Source of the DNA: Streptomyces seoulensis
GTDB lineage: Bacteria; Actinomycetota; Actinomycetes; Streptomycetales; Streptomycetaceae
DNA: 64,000 bases
Reading direction: 5' to 3'
Assembly (NCBI RefSeq): GCF_022846655.1
Contig: NZ_AP025667.1
Location: 3,757,001 to 3,821,000, forward strand
The notes under the pieces are model-generated. The model did no database searches, was not told the origin of the DNA, and saw only the letters and a list, made by a program, of their open reading frames with translations. Each line of letters begins with the position of its first letter. Within the stretch, counting starts at the first letter, position 1. Shown here one piece after another: positions 42,364 through 53,400 of the stretch. The position numbers and the translations under genes were made by a program.

Positions 42364-43086
42364 TCACGTGGTTCCCCCGGGCGCCGTCCCCTCCCGCTGG
42401 GCGGGGGCCGCCTCGCGCAGGACGCGGCTCATGTCCCGTACCGCGTGCCAGGTGCCCCGCCAGGTGCCCGTGACCTTGGAGGCGCCGGAGCGGGGCAGGT
42501 ACGGCACGTCGTGCTCGGTGACCTGCCAGCCCGCGTCGGCCGCGCGCACCACCATCTGAAGGGGGTAGCCGCTGCGCCGGTCGGTGAGGCCGAGGGTGAG
42601 CAGTGACTCGCGGCGGGCGGCGCGCAGCGGGCCGAGGTCGCGCAGGGCCAGGCCGGTGCGGCGGCGCAGCAGCAGGGAGAGCGCGAGGTTGCCCGCGCGG
42701 GCGTGCGCGGGCCAGCTTCCCCGCCCCTGCGGCCGGCGCCGCCCGAGCACCAGGTCGGCCCCGCCGGAACGGACCTCCTGGACGAAGGGCACCAGCAGGC
42801 GGGGGTCGAGGGAGGCGTCGCAGTCGCAGAAGCAGACCACGTCGGCGGTGGCGGCGAGCAGCCCGGCGTGGCAGGCGGCGCCGAAGCCCCGCTGTTCCTC
42901 GCGCACGACGGTCGCGCCGTGGGCGCGGGCGATCTCGGCGGAGCCGTCGGTGGAGCCGTTGTCCACGACGAGCGCACGCCAGCCCGCCGGGATGCGGGCC
43001 AGCACCCAGGGCAGGGCCTCGGCCTCGTCCAGGCAGGGCAGCACGACGTCCACGTCGGGACCGGTGGGAGGGGGTGAGGTGGTCAC
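42364..43086 (-). CDS. Family 2 glycosyltransferase (dolichol-phosphate-mannose-synthase-like)
   Basis: The 240-aa GT-A enzyme has the donor-site strand DVDVVLPCLDEAEALPWVL, VVDNGSTDGS, GFGAACHAGLLAA and the metal-binding DCDASLDPR (DxD). Near the C-terminus KVTGTWRGTWHAV is conserved in this GT2 subgroup. It has no transmembrane segment. It probably transfers a sugar from a nucleotide donor to a lipid carrier or cell-surface glycan. GTG at 43086 (preceded by TAGGGTGA) is preferred, but GTG at 43116 is possible. It leads the operon with DUF2064 and the methyltransferase. Confidence 0.88.
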   Translation of the reverse strand: MTTSPPPTGPDVDVVLPCLDEAEALPWVLARIPAGWRALVVDNGSTDGSAEIARAHGATVVREEQRGFGAACHAGLLAATADVVCFCDCDASLDPRLLVPFVQEVRSGGADLVLGRRRPQGRGSWPAHARAGNLALSLLLRRRTGLALRDLGPLRAARRESLLTLGLTDRRSGYPLQMVVRAADAGWQVTEHDVPYLPRSGASKVTGTWRGTWHAVRDMSRVLREAAPAQREGTAPGGTT

Positions 43087-43200
43087 GTCGTTCACCCTAC
43101 GAACCGGAATCACCACGAACCGGACTTCCGCTCCTTACGAAACGCGGACGTCCGAGCCCCTCGGCGGCCGGAGCCCGGACGTGCTGCCAGGCTGGACGGC

Positions 43201-44040
43201 ATGCAGCAGCCGTACACAGCCCCATCCGCCGGACCGGACCCGAAGCGGCGGTCCGAGGCCGCCGGCCGGGTCCTCGTCGTGGACGACGACCCGACCGTCG
43301 CGGAGGTCGTCGCCGGATACCTGGCCCGTGCCGGACATGTGGTGGACCGCGCCGCCGACGGTCCCTCCGCCCTCGCGTGCGCCGCCGGGCACCGGCCCGA
43401 CCTGGTGGTGCTCGACCTGATGCTGCCCGGCATGGACGGCCTGGAGGTGTGCGCACGGCTGCGCGAGCGCGGCCCGGTACCGGTCATCATGCTCACGGCG
43501 CGCGGAGACGAGGCCGACCGCGTGCTCGGCCTGGAGGTCGGCGCGGACGACTATGTGACGAAGCCGTTCAGCCCGCGCGAACTGGTGCTGCGCGTGGAGT
43601 CGGTACTGCGCCGCACCCGCCCCGCCGACCGGACCCGGCCCGGTTCAGGCCCGCTCTCGGCGGCGGGCCTGACCCTTGACCCCGAAGCCCGTCGCGCCAC
43701 CAAGAACGGCACCGAACTCTCGCTGACACTGCGGGAGTTCGATCTGCTGGCGTTCTTCCTGCGGCATCCGGGCCGCGCCTTCGGCCGCGAGGAACTGATG
43801 CGGGAGGTGTGGGGCTGGGAGTTCGGCGACCTGTCCACCGTCACCGTCCACGTCCGCAGGCTGCGCGGCAAGGTCGAGGACGACGCGGCCCGGCCCCGCC
43901 TGATCCGCACCGTCTGGGGCGTCGGCTACCGCTTCGAACCGGACGCGGAGGCGGACGACACGGAGGCGGAAGACGGCACGCACACGGACGGCACGGACGC
44001 GGACGGCACGGGCCCGGCCACCGAGTCGCGGGAGGACTGA
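43201..44040 (+). CDS. OmpR-family response regulator
   Basis: The 279-aa protein has a receiver domain (about 22-135; acidic pocket in VVDDD, phosphoacceptor D72 in LVVLDLMLPG, and the conserved Lys in VTKPFSPREL). A winged-helix Trans_reg_C domain (about 150-250; LTLREFDLLAFFLRHPG, TVWGVGYRF) follows. The C-terminal 28 residues are an acidic Asp/Thr/Gly tail of low complexity. Its gene is one base ahead of the sensor kinase gene and divergent from the GT2 operon, which could be a target. Confidence 0.95.
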   Translation: MQQPYTAPSAGPDPKRRSEAAGRVLVVDDDPTVAEVVAGYLARAGHVVDRAADGPSALACAAGHRPDLVVLDLMLPGMDGLEVCARLRERGPVPVIMLTARGDEADRVLGLEVGADDYVTKPFSPRELVLRVESVLRRTRPADRTRPGSGPLSAAGLTLDPEARRATKNGTELSLTLREFDLLAFFLRHPGRAFGREELMREVWGWEFGDLSTVTVHVRRLRGKVEDDAARPRLIRTVWGVGYRFEPDAEADDTEAEDGTHTDGTDADGTGPATESRED

Positions 44041-44041
44041 C

Positions 44042-45154
44042 GTGCGCGACTACCTCCTCATCGCCCTCTACGCCTTCCTGGGCGCCGCCGCCTCGGGCCT
44101 GCTCGGCGCCGCCGTGCTGCGGCTGATCCGGCGCCGTTCGCTGACCGCCTCGCTCGGCGTGGTGGCGGGCGTCGGCGTGTTCGCCATGCTGGCGGGCACG
44201 ATGGCCGTGGCGCAGGCGATGTTCCTCTCCGCCCACGACCTGCGGGTGGTCACCACGGTCGTCGCCATGGCGGCCGTCGTCGCCCTGCCCACCGCGCTGC
44301 TCCTGGGCCGCCGGGTCGTCGCCCGCAGCCGGGAACTGGCGGACGCCGCCCGCCACTTCGGCGACGCCGGCGCCTTCGCCGCGCCCACCACCCCGGCCAC
44401 CGCCGAACTCGACGCCCTGAGCCGGGAACTGGCCGCGACCAGCGCCCGGCTGGCCGCCTCCCGCGAACGCGAACGGGCCCTGGAGGCGTCCCGGCGCGAG
44501 CTCGTCGCCTGGATCTCGCACGATCTGCGCACCCCGCTGGCCGGGCTGCGCGCCATGTCGGAGGCGCTGGAGGACGGGGTGGCCGCCGATCCCGCCCGCT
44601 ATCTCCGGCAGATCCGCACCGAGGTGGAGCGCCTCAACGACATGGTCGGCGACCTCTTCGAGCTGTCCCGCATCCACGCCGGGACGCTTCCCCTCAGCCC
44701 GGCCCGGATCTCGCTGTACGACCTGGTGGGGGACGCCCTCGCCGGGGTGGGACCGCTCGCCCGCGAGCACGGCGTACGGCTGGTGGGCGACGGGGTGCGG
44801 CCGGTGCCGGTCGAGGTGGACGGCAAGGAGATGAGCCGAGTCCTCGCCAACCTGCTGGTCAACGCCATCCGCCGGACCCCGGCGGACGGCACGGTCGCGA
44901 TCGCGGCCGGGCGGGGTCCGGAGGGCGTGGTGCTGTCGGTGACGGACGGCTGCGGCGGCATCCCCGAGGAGGACCTGCCCCGGGTCTTCGACACCGGCTG
45001 GCGCGGCACGGACGCGCGTACGCCTCCCGCCGGTGCGGGGCTCGGGCTGGCGATCGTCCGGGGGATCGTGGAGGCGCATCAGGGGCGGGCGAGTGTGCGG
45101 AACATCCCGGGCGGCTGCCGCTTCGAGGTGACCCTGCCCGCCCCGGCCTCCTGA
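44042..45154 (+). CDS. Membrane sensor histidine kinase
   Basis: The 370-aa kinase has three N-terminal membrane helices (about 3-25, 35-58, 68-88) with almost no extracytoplasmic domain, so it may sense a membrane-related or intramembrane signal. A HAMP-like linker and coiled coil (about 95-150) follow, then HisKA with the phospho-acceptor H160 (AWISHDLRTPL) and an ATPase domain with NLLVNAIRRTP (N box), VTDGCGGIPEED and GAGLGLAIVRGIV. It is the partner of the preceding regulator; GTG start. The convergent epimerase gene stops two bases beyond. Confidence 0.94.
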   Translation: MRDYLLIALYAFLGAAASGLLGAAVLRLIRRRSLTASLGVVAGVGVFAMLAGTMAVAQAMFLSAHDLRVVTTVVAMAAVVALPTALLLGRRVVARSRELADAARHFGDAGAFAAPTTPATAELDALSRELAATSARLAASRERERALEASRRELVAWISHDLRTPLAGLRAMSEALEDGVAADPARYLRQIRTEVERLNDMVGDLFELSRIHAGTLPLSPARISLYDLVGDALAGVGPLAREHGVRLVGDGVRPVPVEVDGKEMSRVLANLLVNAIRRTPADGTVAIAAGRGPEGVVLSVTDGCGGIPEEDLPRVFDTGWRGTDARTPPAGAGLGLAIVRGIVEAHQGRASVRNIPGGCRFEVTLPAPAS

Positions 45155-45156
45155 CT

Positions 45157-46146
45157 TCAGCGGACCCGCGCGAACTCCGCCATCCCCTCGGCGAAGGCGA
45201 CCCGCGGCGCCCAGCCCAGCTCGGCCCGCAGCCGGGAGGAGTCGGCGGTGACATGCCGTACGTCCCCGAGCCGGAACTCGCCGGTGACCACCGGCTCGGG
45301 CCCGCCGTGGGCGGCGGCCAGGGCTTCGGCGAGTTCGCCCACCGTACGGGGCTCACCGCTGCCGGTGTTGTACGCGGTGAGCGTGCCGGGCCGGGCCGGC
45401 GCCGTGAGCGCGGCGAGGTTCGCGGCCGCCACGTCCCGCACGTGCACGAAGTCGCGCCGCTGACCGCCGTCCTCGAACACCCTTGGGGCCTCCCCGCGTT
45501 CCAGCGCCGAGCGGAAGAACGCGGCGACTCCGGCGTACGGGGTGTCGCGGGGCATCCGGGGGCCGTAGACGTTGTGGTAGCGCAGCGAGAGTGCCGTGCC
45601 GTCGGTGGCGCGGGCCCACGCGGCGGCCAGGTGCTCCTGGGCCAGCTTGGTCGCGGCGTACACGTTGCGCGGGTCGGCCGGGGTGTCCTCGCCCACCAGG
45701 CCGGGGGCGAGTGCGGTGCCGCACTCGGGACACGGCGGCTCGAAGCGGCCGGCAGCGAGGTCGGCCTCGGCGCGCGGACCGGGCCGCACGACACCATGGG
45801 CGGGGCACTCGTAGCGGCCCTCGCCGTACACGACCATCGACCCGGCCAGCACCAGCCGGCGCACGCCTGCCTCCGCCATCGCGGCGAGCAGGACGGCGGT
45901 GCCCAGGTCGTTGCGGGACACGTACTCGGCCGCGTCGGCCACGCCGTCGCCGAGGCCCACCATGGCCGCCTGGTGGCAGACGGCGTCCACGCCGGTCAGG
46001 GCGCGGGCGACGGCCGCGCGGTCGCGGACGTCCGCGGCGGGGTCGTCGCGGACGTCGAAGAGCACGGCCTCGTGCCCGGACGCCCGCAGGACGTCCACGA
46101 CATGTGACCCGATGAACCCGGCACCACCGGTGACCAATACACGCAT
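45157..46146 (-). CDS. NAD-dependent sugar-nucleotide epimerase/dehydratase with a Cys-rich insert
   Basis: The 329-aa extended SDR has the nucleotide-binding VTGGAGFIGSHVV (residues 5-17), catalytic S/T-Y163-x3-K167 (NVYAATK) and QRRDFVHVRDVAAANL, typical of GalE/RmlB-like enzymes. An unusual insertion between residues 112 and 143 carries ECPAHG and PPCPECG, resembling a small zinc ribbon. Substrate is probably a UDP- or GDP-sugar. It lies near the glycosyltransferase operon, so it may make its donor. ATG at 46146; GTG-free, compact start. Confidence 0.9.
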   Translation of the reverse strand: MRVLVTGGAGFIGSHVVDVLRASGHEAVLFDVRDDPAADVRDRAAVARALTGVDAVCHQAAMVGLGDGVADAAEYVSRNDLGTAVLLAAMAEAGVRRLVLAGSMVVYGEGRYECPAHGVVRPGPRAEADLAAGRFEPPCPECGTALAPGLVGEDTPADPRNVYAATKLAQEHLAAAWARATDGTALSLRYHNVYGPRMPRDTPYAGVAAFFRSALERGEAPRVFEDGGQRRDFVHVRDVAAANLAALTAPARPGTLTAYNTGSGEPRTVGELAEALAAAHGGPEPVVTGEFRLGDVRHVTADSSRLRAELGWAPRVAFAEGMAEFARVR

Positions 46147-46232
46147 GGCCCCAAACTAGGCCCCTGATCGGCCGCTCCCCCGCCTCACCGCCCCGACGTC
46201 ACCACTCCGTAAGGACCGGCCGCCCACCGTCC

Positions 46233-46784
46233 CTACTCCACCCGGAGCGAGTCGTCCCGGCGCAGCACGAAGAAGTAGGGGCTGCGCAGGCCGCGCATGT
46301 CCATCGCGCCGATCACCGCGTCGTCGGAAAGCCTGCGGAAGACGTCGTTCACCGGGACCTGGTCGTAGAGCATCGTGGCGGTGTCCTTGCCGCGGTACCG
46401 GGTGCTGCGCAACCGCGCCTTGGGGTCACGCGTCCGCAGGACGGGCCGCAGCGTGGTGACCGGCGCGACGAGCGAGCGGTTCCTCAACACCGGCAGCCTC
46501 CGGGTGAGTCCGAGGCCGAGGAACGCCTTGGCCGGGTCGAACGCCCACAGCGAGGCACCGTCCGGCGCCGGGAACAGCAGCGGATGGACGGTCTCGGCGT
46601 CCACGAACCGCTTCCCCCACCACCCGGTGGCGGCGAGCAGGCCGTCCATCGGGTGACCGGTGGGGAGTTCGGCACCGCGCCAGGTGCCGAACATGAAGTC
46701 CGGCTCGACCGTCCCGGCTTCGTCGAACACGTCCAGGGCCTCGGCGGCGGTGGCCGGTACCGCTCCGAACAGGTCCTTCAGCAT
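46233..46784 (-). CDS. GXWXG / DUF4334 domain protein
   Basis: The 183-aa protein has an N-terminal GXWXG segment (FMFGTWRGAELPTGHPMDGLL, residues 30-50) and a DUF4334 C-terminal half with DPKARLRSTRYRGKDTATMLYDQVPVNDVFRRL, then MGAMD-like GAMDMRGL and YFFVLRRD. It may bind a small ligand; function is not established. ATG at 46784 has AAGGAG at 7 nt; the frame is open to 46979 but without a ribosome site. The 86 nt to the epimerase hold nothing recognisable. Confidence 0.85.
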   Translation of the reverse strand: MLKDLFGAVPATAAEALDVFDEAGTVEPDFMFGTWRGAELPTGHPMDGLLAATGWWGKRFVDAETVHPLLFPAPDGASLWAFDPAKAFLGLGLTRRLPVLRNRSLVAPVTTLRPVLRTRDPKARLRSTRYRGKDTATMLYDQVPVNDVFRRLSDDAVIGAMDMRGLRSPYFFVLRRDDSLRVE

Positions 46785-47042
46785 GCGCGATCTCCTTCGT
46801 CCGGTCGCCCTCGGCCGGCTCAGTATGCCGGGCTCCCCCACACCCTCCGCTTCGCCAGCGAGCTTCACCGCCGCCGCGACGCCGTCGACGACGACCGGGA
46901 GGCGAAGCTTCTCGGAGAAGGTGCGCGGCCGGACCGGGCGTCCGGACCCGGCACTGCGCCACCCGGCGCATCGCTTCACCCGTCCGGACCAATCGGACCC
47001 GCCGCACCGTTACCGGTCCCCGGGCCGGGGCACAGCGGGACC
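46785..47042. other. 258-nt divergent intergenic region
   Basis: This gap lies between the starts of the DUF4334 and SRPBCC genes and must contain both promoters. Both strands are open in several frames, but no domain, ribosome site or strong hairpin could be recognised. Confidence 0.5.
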
Positions 47043-47456
47043 ATGGGTAACTACGACGACTCGATCACCGTGGCGGTCCCGGCCGACCGCCTCTTCGACT
47101 ACCTCGCGGACGTGGAGAACCTCCCGGCCTACCTCCCCCGGCTGACCTCGGTCGAGCCGGAGGGCGGCGACCGCGTCACCGTCACCGCGCACATCGACCC
47201 GCCCGGCGAGCCCGAGCAGGACGTCACCAGCCAGGCGTGGGTCCATGTGCTGGAGGACGGCAAGAGCCTGGAGTGGGGTGCGCCCGGACCCGACGACTAC
47301 CACGGCCGGCTGCACGTGGCAGCGGGCGACGAGTCGGGCAGCTCGCGGCTGACCGTCGAGCTGCACACCGACAACGTCGAGGGCGAGCACGTCAGCCGCG
47401 GCCTGGAGGAGGCCCTGCGCGGCATCAAGCGCGCCGCCGAGCGGTCCGCCCGCTAG
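47043..47456 (+). CDS. SRPBCC family protein, 137 aa
   Basis: This is a single START/Bet v 1-like domain. It begins with [25 protein letters not shown], the polyketide-cyclase/coenzyme-Q-binding family signature, then alternates strands and ends with a long C-terminal helix ([20 protein letters not shown]). It binds a hydrophobic ligand or acts as a chaperone or cyclase. It borders the NRPS but points toward it. Its TAG stop shares CTAG with the stop of the convergent NRPS gene, so transcription of the two must collide or end within a few bases. Confidence 0.85.
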   Translation: MGNYDDSITVAVPADRLFDYLADVENLPAYLPRLTSVEPEGGDRVTVTAHIDPPGEPEQDVTSQAWVHVLEDGKSLEWGAPGPDDYHGRLHVAAGDESGSSRLTVELHTDNVEGEHVSRGLEEALRGIKRAAERSAR

Positions 47457-50400
47457 CGGGTCCCCCCTCCCTTCGTGGGCGCGGGCAGGAAGCCCGTGCG
47501 GTGGAACCAGGTGAGGTAGCGGGTGAGCACCTCGTCGGTCAGCGGGGGCTGGTGGACACCCAGGGCGCCCACGGCCTTGGCCGTCTGGTGGGAGTCGAAG
47601 CGGCGCCGGTCCATCGCCTCGTGCCGGGTCTGCGGCTCGTCGCCGAGGAAGAGCTGCGCCGCGTTGTCCGGGTCGGCCGCGACACGGGCCTGCCACTCCT
47701 GGACGGGGACGGTCGCCGGCTCGTGGCCGAGGCGGGCGGCCGCCTCGAAGACGCGGCCCAGGTCAGGGGCGTCCGGGTTGGTGAAGTGATGGACCTCCCC
47801 GCCCGTCTGCGCCGACCCGGCGAGCGCCACGACCGCCCTGCTGACGTGGTCCACCGGCACCCAGTCGGTGGAGCCGTACGGCAGGTCGGGGACGGCCCCG
47901 GCCTGGAGGCAGCCCTTGATGAGCTGCCAGAGCAGGTCCCGGTCCTGGCAGGCGCCGGTGACGGTGTCGCCGCTGATCCGGCCGGGCCGGTGCACGGTGA
48001 CCGGCAGGCCGCGTTCGCGGGCGAGCCCGACCAGGCCCTCCGCGACCCACTTGCTCCGGGCGTAGCCGTCGGGCAGGGCGGCCGCCGGGCCGGTCGGGGT
48101 GGCCTCGGTGATGACGACGGGGTCGGGTCCGGTCGCCGGGGCGAACACGCTGGTGGTCGAGATGTAGTGCATGCCCGGTGAGGCCGAGTCGGCGAGCAGC
48201 CGCAGCAGTTCCTCGGTGCCCGCGACGTTGGGCGCGCGCAGATCTCCGTACCCGGCGGCGAAGTTGACGCGTGCGCCGTTGTGCAGGACGGCGCCGAGAC
48301 GGCGGACCAGCGCGGCGCGGTCCTCGGGGGTCAGGCCCAGGCCGGGAGCCGCGAGGTCGCCGGGCACCGGGTTGACCAGGGTCTCGTAGCGGGGCTGCCA
48401 GAGGCCGTAGTGCTCCAGGTTGGCGCGCAGCCGCTCGGCGGCACGCCGGGGGTCCTCGGCGCGGACCAGGCAGTCGACCGGGCCGTCGGTGCTCTCCACG
48501 AGGTCACGCAGGAGGAACGCCCCGAGGAACCCGGAGGCGCCGGTGAGCAGCGGGCGCGAGGCGGGGCGGGCGCTCCGGCGGACGGTGGCCGTGATGTCCG
48601 GTGCGAGGCGGACCTCGGCGGCGAGGTCGAGTCCGCCGCCGTACCCCTGCTCCCTGGGCGTACGGTCCAGCAGGCGGGCGACGCCCGCCACGGTCGGCGC
48701 GGCGAACAGCTCCCGCAGGGACAGGCGCCGGCCGCAGCGCTCCTCGATCCGCTGGGCGAGGGTGACGGCGAGCAGGGAGTGGCCGCCGAGGGCGAAGAAG
48801 TCGTCCTCGACGCCGACTCGGGGCACCCCGAGGGTCTCCGCGAACGCCGCGCACAGTTCCCGTTCGAGGTCGGTGCGCGGGGCCGTGTGCTCGCCTGTCG
48901 CGGTCCGCTCGGGCGCGGGCAGGGCCTGCCGGTCGGTCTTTCCGTTGGGGGTGAGGGGCAGGGCGTCGAGCGGGACGCAGGCGGCCGGGACCATGTGGTC
49001 GGGCAGGCTCTCGGCGAGGCGGGCGCGCAGTTCGGCCGCGTCCGGTGCCTGCCGCCCTTCCTCGGCGACGGTGTAGGCGACCAGGCGCCGGTCACCGGGG
49101 CGGTCCTCGCGGACCGTCGCGCAGGCCGCGGCGATGCCGGGCAGCGCGGTGAGCGCGGCCTCGATCTCGCCCAGCTCGATCCGGAAGCCGCGCAGTTTGA
49201 CCTGGTCGTCCACGCGGGAGACGTAGACGAGTTCGCCGTCAGTGGTCCAGCGCGCCAGGTCGCCGGTGCGGTACATCCGGCCGCCCGCGCGGTCGAAGGG
49301 GTCGGCGACGAACCGGGTCGCGGTCAGGGCGGCTCGCTCGTGGTAGCCGCGGGCCAGGCTGGCGCCGGAGACGTACAACTCACCGGCCACGCCCGGCGGT
49401 ACGGGGGCCAGCCGGTCGTCCAGGACGTGCACGCGGGTGCCGTCGACGGGGACGCCGATGGGCACGGTCCGGTCGGGTGCGAGGGGGCCGTCGGCGTGCT
49501 GGAAGGCGCTCATGGTGGCGCAGACGGTGGTCTCGGTGGGGCCGTAGGCGTTGACGAGGTGCCGGTCGCGCGCCCAGGTGTGCACCAGGTGCGGCGGGCA
49601 CGCCTCGCCGGCGAGGGCGATGGTGGTGCCCTCGGGCAGCGAGCCGGGCGGCATCACGGCGAGCGCGGCGGGCGGCAGGGTGAGGTGGGTGACGCCGCGT
49701 TCGCGGACGGTGTCGGCGAGGGCGGGGCCGGGCAGCAGGGCGTCGCGTTCGTCGATCTCCAGGCAGGCCCCGGTGAACAGGCCCATGCACATCTCCCAGA
49801 ACGCGGCGTCGAAGCTGACGGACGCCACGTGCAGCACCCGGTCGCCGGGGCCGACCCGCAGCCGCTCGGCATGGGTGCGGGCCAGCGCGCCGACGCCCCG
49901 GTGGGTGACCACCACGCCCTTGGGCAGGCCGGTGGAGCCGGAGGTGTAGATGACGTACGCCGGGTGCGCCGGGTCCGGATCGCCCAGGGTGGCCGGCGCC
50001 CGGTCGGCGGTGAGGTCGCCGACGTGGACGTACGGCACCGGCAGCTCGGGCAGCCGCTCGCGCACCTCGGGGGTGGTCAGCAGCAGGCGGGGGCGGGAGT
50101 CCTCGACCATGTGGGTGAGACGGCGGGCCGGATAGTCGGGGTCGAGCGGTACGTAGGCGGCGCCGGCCTTGAGGACGCCGAGCAGGGTGACGAGGAGTTC
50201 GCGGGTGCGGGGCAGCGCGACGGCGACCCGGTCCTCGGGGCCGATGCCGCGCGCGGTGAGGCGGGCGGCGACGGAGTCGGCGAGGGCGTCGAGTTCGCGG
50301 TAGGTGAGCGTGGTGGTGGCGTCGCGGACCGCCGGTGCGTCCGGGGTGCTCCGGACCCGGCGCCGGAAGAGGGCGGGGACGCTCTCGGGCAGGTCCGCCT

Positions 50401-53400
50401 CGGGGCCGGTGCCCCAGGCGGTGACGCGGGCGCGGTCGGCGTCGGTCAGGACGTCGTAGGCGCGCAGCGGCCGGTCGGGGTCGGTGGTGACGGCGGTGAG
50501 CAGCCGGACGAGCCGCTCGCCGAGGGCGTGGACGGTGGCCGCGTCGAAGAGTTCCGTCGCGTAGTCCACGGCGGCCCGCATGGCGCCCGGTGCCCCGCTG
50601 TGGTCGCGGGTCTCGGTGAAGGTGAAGGACAGGTCGAACTTGGCCACGTCCAGCTCAGCCGGTACCGGGCTGACGGTGAGGCCGGGCAGCTCGACGGGGG
50701 CCGCGGGGCCGTGGTTCTGCAGGACCAGCATGGTCTGGAAGAGCGGGTGGTGGCTCTGCGAGCGCGCGGGGTTGAGGAGTTCGACCAGGCGCTCGAAGGG
50801 GAGGTCCTGGTGGGTGTAGGCGGAGAGGTCGAACTCCTTCACCCGGTCCAGGAGTTCGCGGAAGGTGGGGTCGCCCGAGAGGTCGGTGCGCAGGACGAGG
50901 GTGTTGACGAAGAAGCCGACCAGGTCGGTGGCGGCCTCGTCGGTGCGTCCGGCGACGGCCGTGCCGAGCGGGATGTCCTCGCCCGCGCCGTGCCGGGACA
51001 GCAGCAGGGACAGCGCGGCCTGGAGCACCATGAAGACGCTGCATCCGCTGGTGCGGGCGAGGTCCGCGATCCGGCGGGCGGTGTCCGCGTCGAGGCTGAA
51101 GTCGTGGGTGGCGCCGATGTGCTGGGGCACGGCGGGGCGCGGCCGGTCCCACGGCAGGTCGATCAGCTCGGGCAGGCCGCCCAACGCCTGCCGCCAGTGC
51201 TCCAGTTGCCCGGACAGCACGCTCGACGGGTCGCCCTCGTCCCCGAGGAGGGCCCGCTGCCACAGGGCGTGGTCCACGTGGTCGACGGGCGGCACGGTCC
51301 AGCCCGGCGCCTCGCCGCCCACGCGGGCCCGGTAGGCGATGCCCAGGTCGCGGGCGAGGGGCGCGAGCGAGGAGCCGTCGGCGGCGATGTGGTGGACGAC
51401 CAGGACCAGGGCGTGGGAGTCGGCGGCGAGCCGCAACAGGGTCGCCCGAAGCGGGAGTTCACGCTCGATGTCGATCGACTCGGCGGCGGCCTCCGCCACG
51501 GCCGCGCCGAGTAGGCCCTCGTCGGTGTCCCGGACGGTGAACGGCACGGTCGCCGCGCCGGGCTCGGTGATGAACTGGCGCGGTCCCTCCCCGTCGGCCG
51601 GGAAGACGGTGCGCAGCGCGGAGTGCCGGGCCACCACGTCGTCGAGCGCGGCGCGCAGGGCTTCCCGGTCGAGGGGGCCGTCGAGGCGGACGGCGAAGGG
51701 GATGTTGTAGGTGGCGGAGGGGCCGTCGAGCCGGTGCAGGAACCACAGGCGCCGCTGGGCGTAGGACAGCGGCAGCACGGCGGGGCGGGGCTGCGGGACG
51801 AGGGCGGGGCGGGCCGGGCGGTCGCCGTCGGCGAGGGCGACGGCGAAGGACGCGACGGTCGGGTGCTCGAAGAGGGTGCGGATCTCGGTCTCGGTGCCCA
51901 GCGCGGTGCGGACGCGGCCCACGAGGCGGGTGGCGAGCAGGGAGTGCCCGCCCAGGGCGAAGAAGTCGTCGTCCACGCCGACCCGGGGCACGCCGAGCAC
52001 GTCCGCGAACAGCCCGGCGACGATCTCCTCGTGCGCCCCGCGCGGCGGCCGTCCCTGCGCCCTCGTGTCCGTGGCGGGGGCGGGCAGGGCGGCCCGGTCG
52101 AGCTTGCCGTTGGCGGTCAGCGGCAGTTCGTCCAGCGGCTGGACGGCGGACGGCACCATGTAGGCCGGCAGATGGCGCCCGATGTGCGCGGCCAGCCGGC
52201 CGGGGTCGGCGGTGTGGCCGGGGGCGGGGACGACGTAGGCGGTGAGGGTGCGGTCGCCAGGGAGGTCCTCGCGGACCAGGACACAGGCGGCGCGCACGGA
52301 CGGGTCGGTGCGCAGCACCGCCTCGATCTCGGCGGGTTCGATGCGGTGGCCGCGCAGCTTGACCTGCTGGTCGGCGCGGCTGACGTAATGGATCAGCCCC
52401 TCGGCGTCCCAGCGCACCACGTCGCCCGTGCGGTACATCCGCGCGCCGTCCCCCTCGAACGGGTCGGCGACGAACCGGGTGGCGGTCAGGCCGGGGCGCC
52501 CCAGGTAGCCGCGCGCGACGCCGGGCCCGGCGATGTACAGCTCGCCCTCGGCGCCGGGCGGAACCGGGCGCAGGACCGCGTCCAGGACGTAGGCCCGCAT
52601 GCCGTCCAGGGGCCGGCCGATGGCGGGCATGCCGGGTGGGGCGTCGGCCGGGATCCGGTGGACGGTGGCGAAGGTGGTGGTCTCGGTGGGGCCGTAGGCG
52701 TTGAGGACGGTCGTGCCGGGATGGGCGGCGGCCAGGTGCTGGAGCACGCCGGGCGAAGCGGCCTCGCCGCCCGCCGCGGCCAGCCGGAGCAGGCCGAGGG
52801 CGCCGGGGTCGGTCTCGGCGATGACGTTGAACAGGGCGGTCGTCAGGAAGGCCGCCGTCACCCCGTGCCGGGCGACGAGGTCCCGGAGCGTGGCGGGCTG
52901 GAGCGTGCCCTGCGGCGCCACGACGACCCGGCCGCCGCTCAGCAGGGGCGCCCACATCTCGAAGGTGGCCGCGTCGAAGACGTACGCCGAGTGCATCAGG
53001 ACCGCCTCGGCCGCGCCGTCGGCCCAGGTGCGGTCGGCGGCGAGGGCGGTGATGTCGGCGTGGGTCACGCCCACGGCCTTGGGCAGGCCGGTGGAGCCGG
53101 ACGTGAACATGACGTACGCGAGCCGGTCGCCGCCGGGTACGGCGGGCAGGGCGCCGGGGGCGAAGGGGCCGCCGCTCAGGACGCGTCCGGCGGGGTCCAC
53201 GGTGAGTACGGGGATGCCGAGGCCGCGCACCCACGGGTTCTCGCGGGTGGTCCCGTCCACGATCAGGGCGCGCAGCGGGGCGGACTCGGTGACGCGGTCG
53301 AGGCGTTCGGCGGGCCAGCGTGGGTCGAGCGGGACATAGGCGGCTCCCGCGCGCAGGACCGCCAGGGCTGCGGTGACCTGGGCCGACGAGCGGGCGAGCA

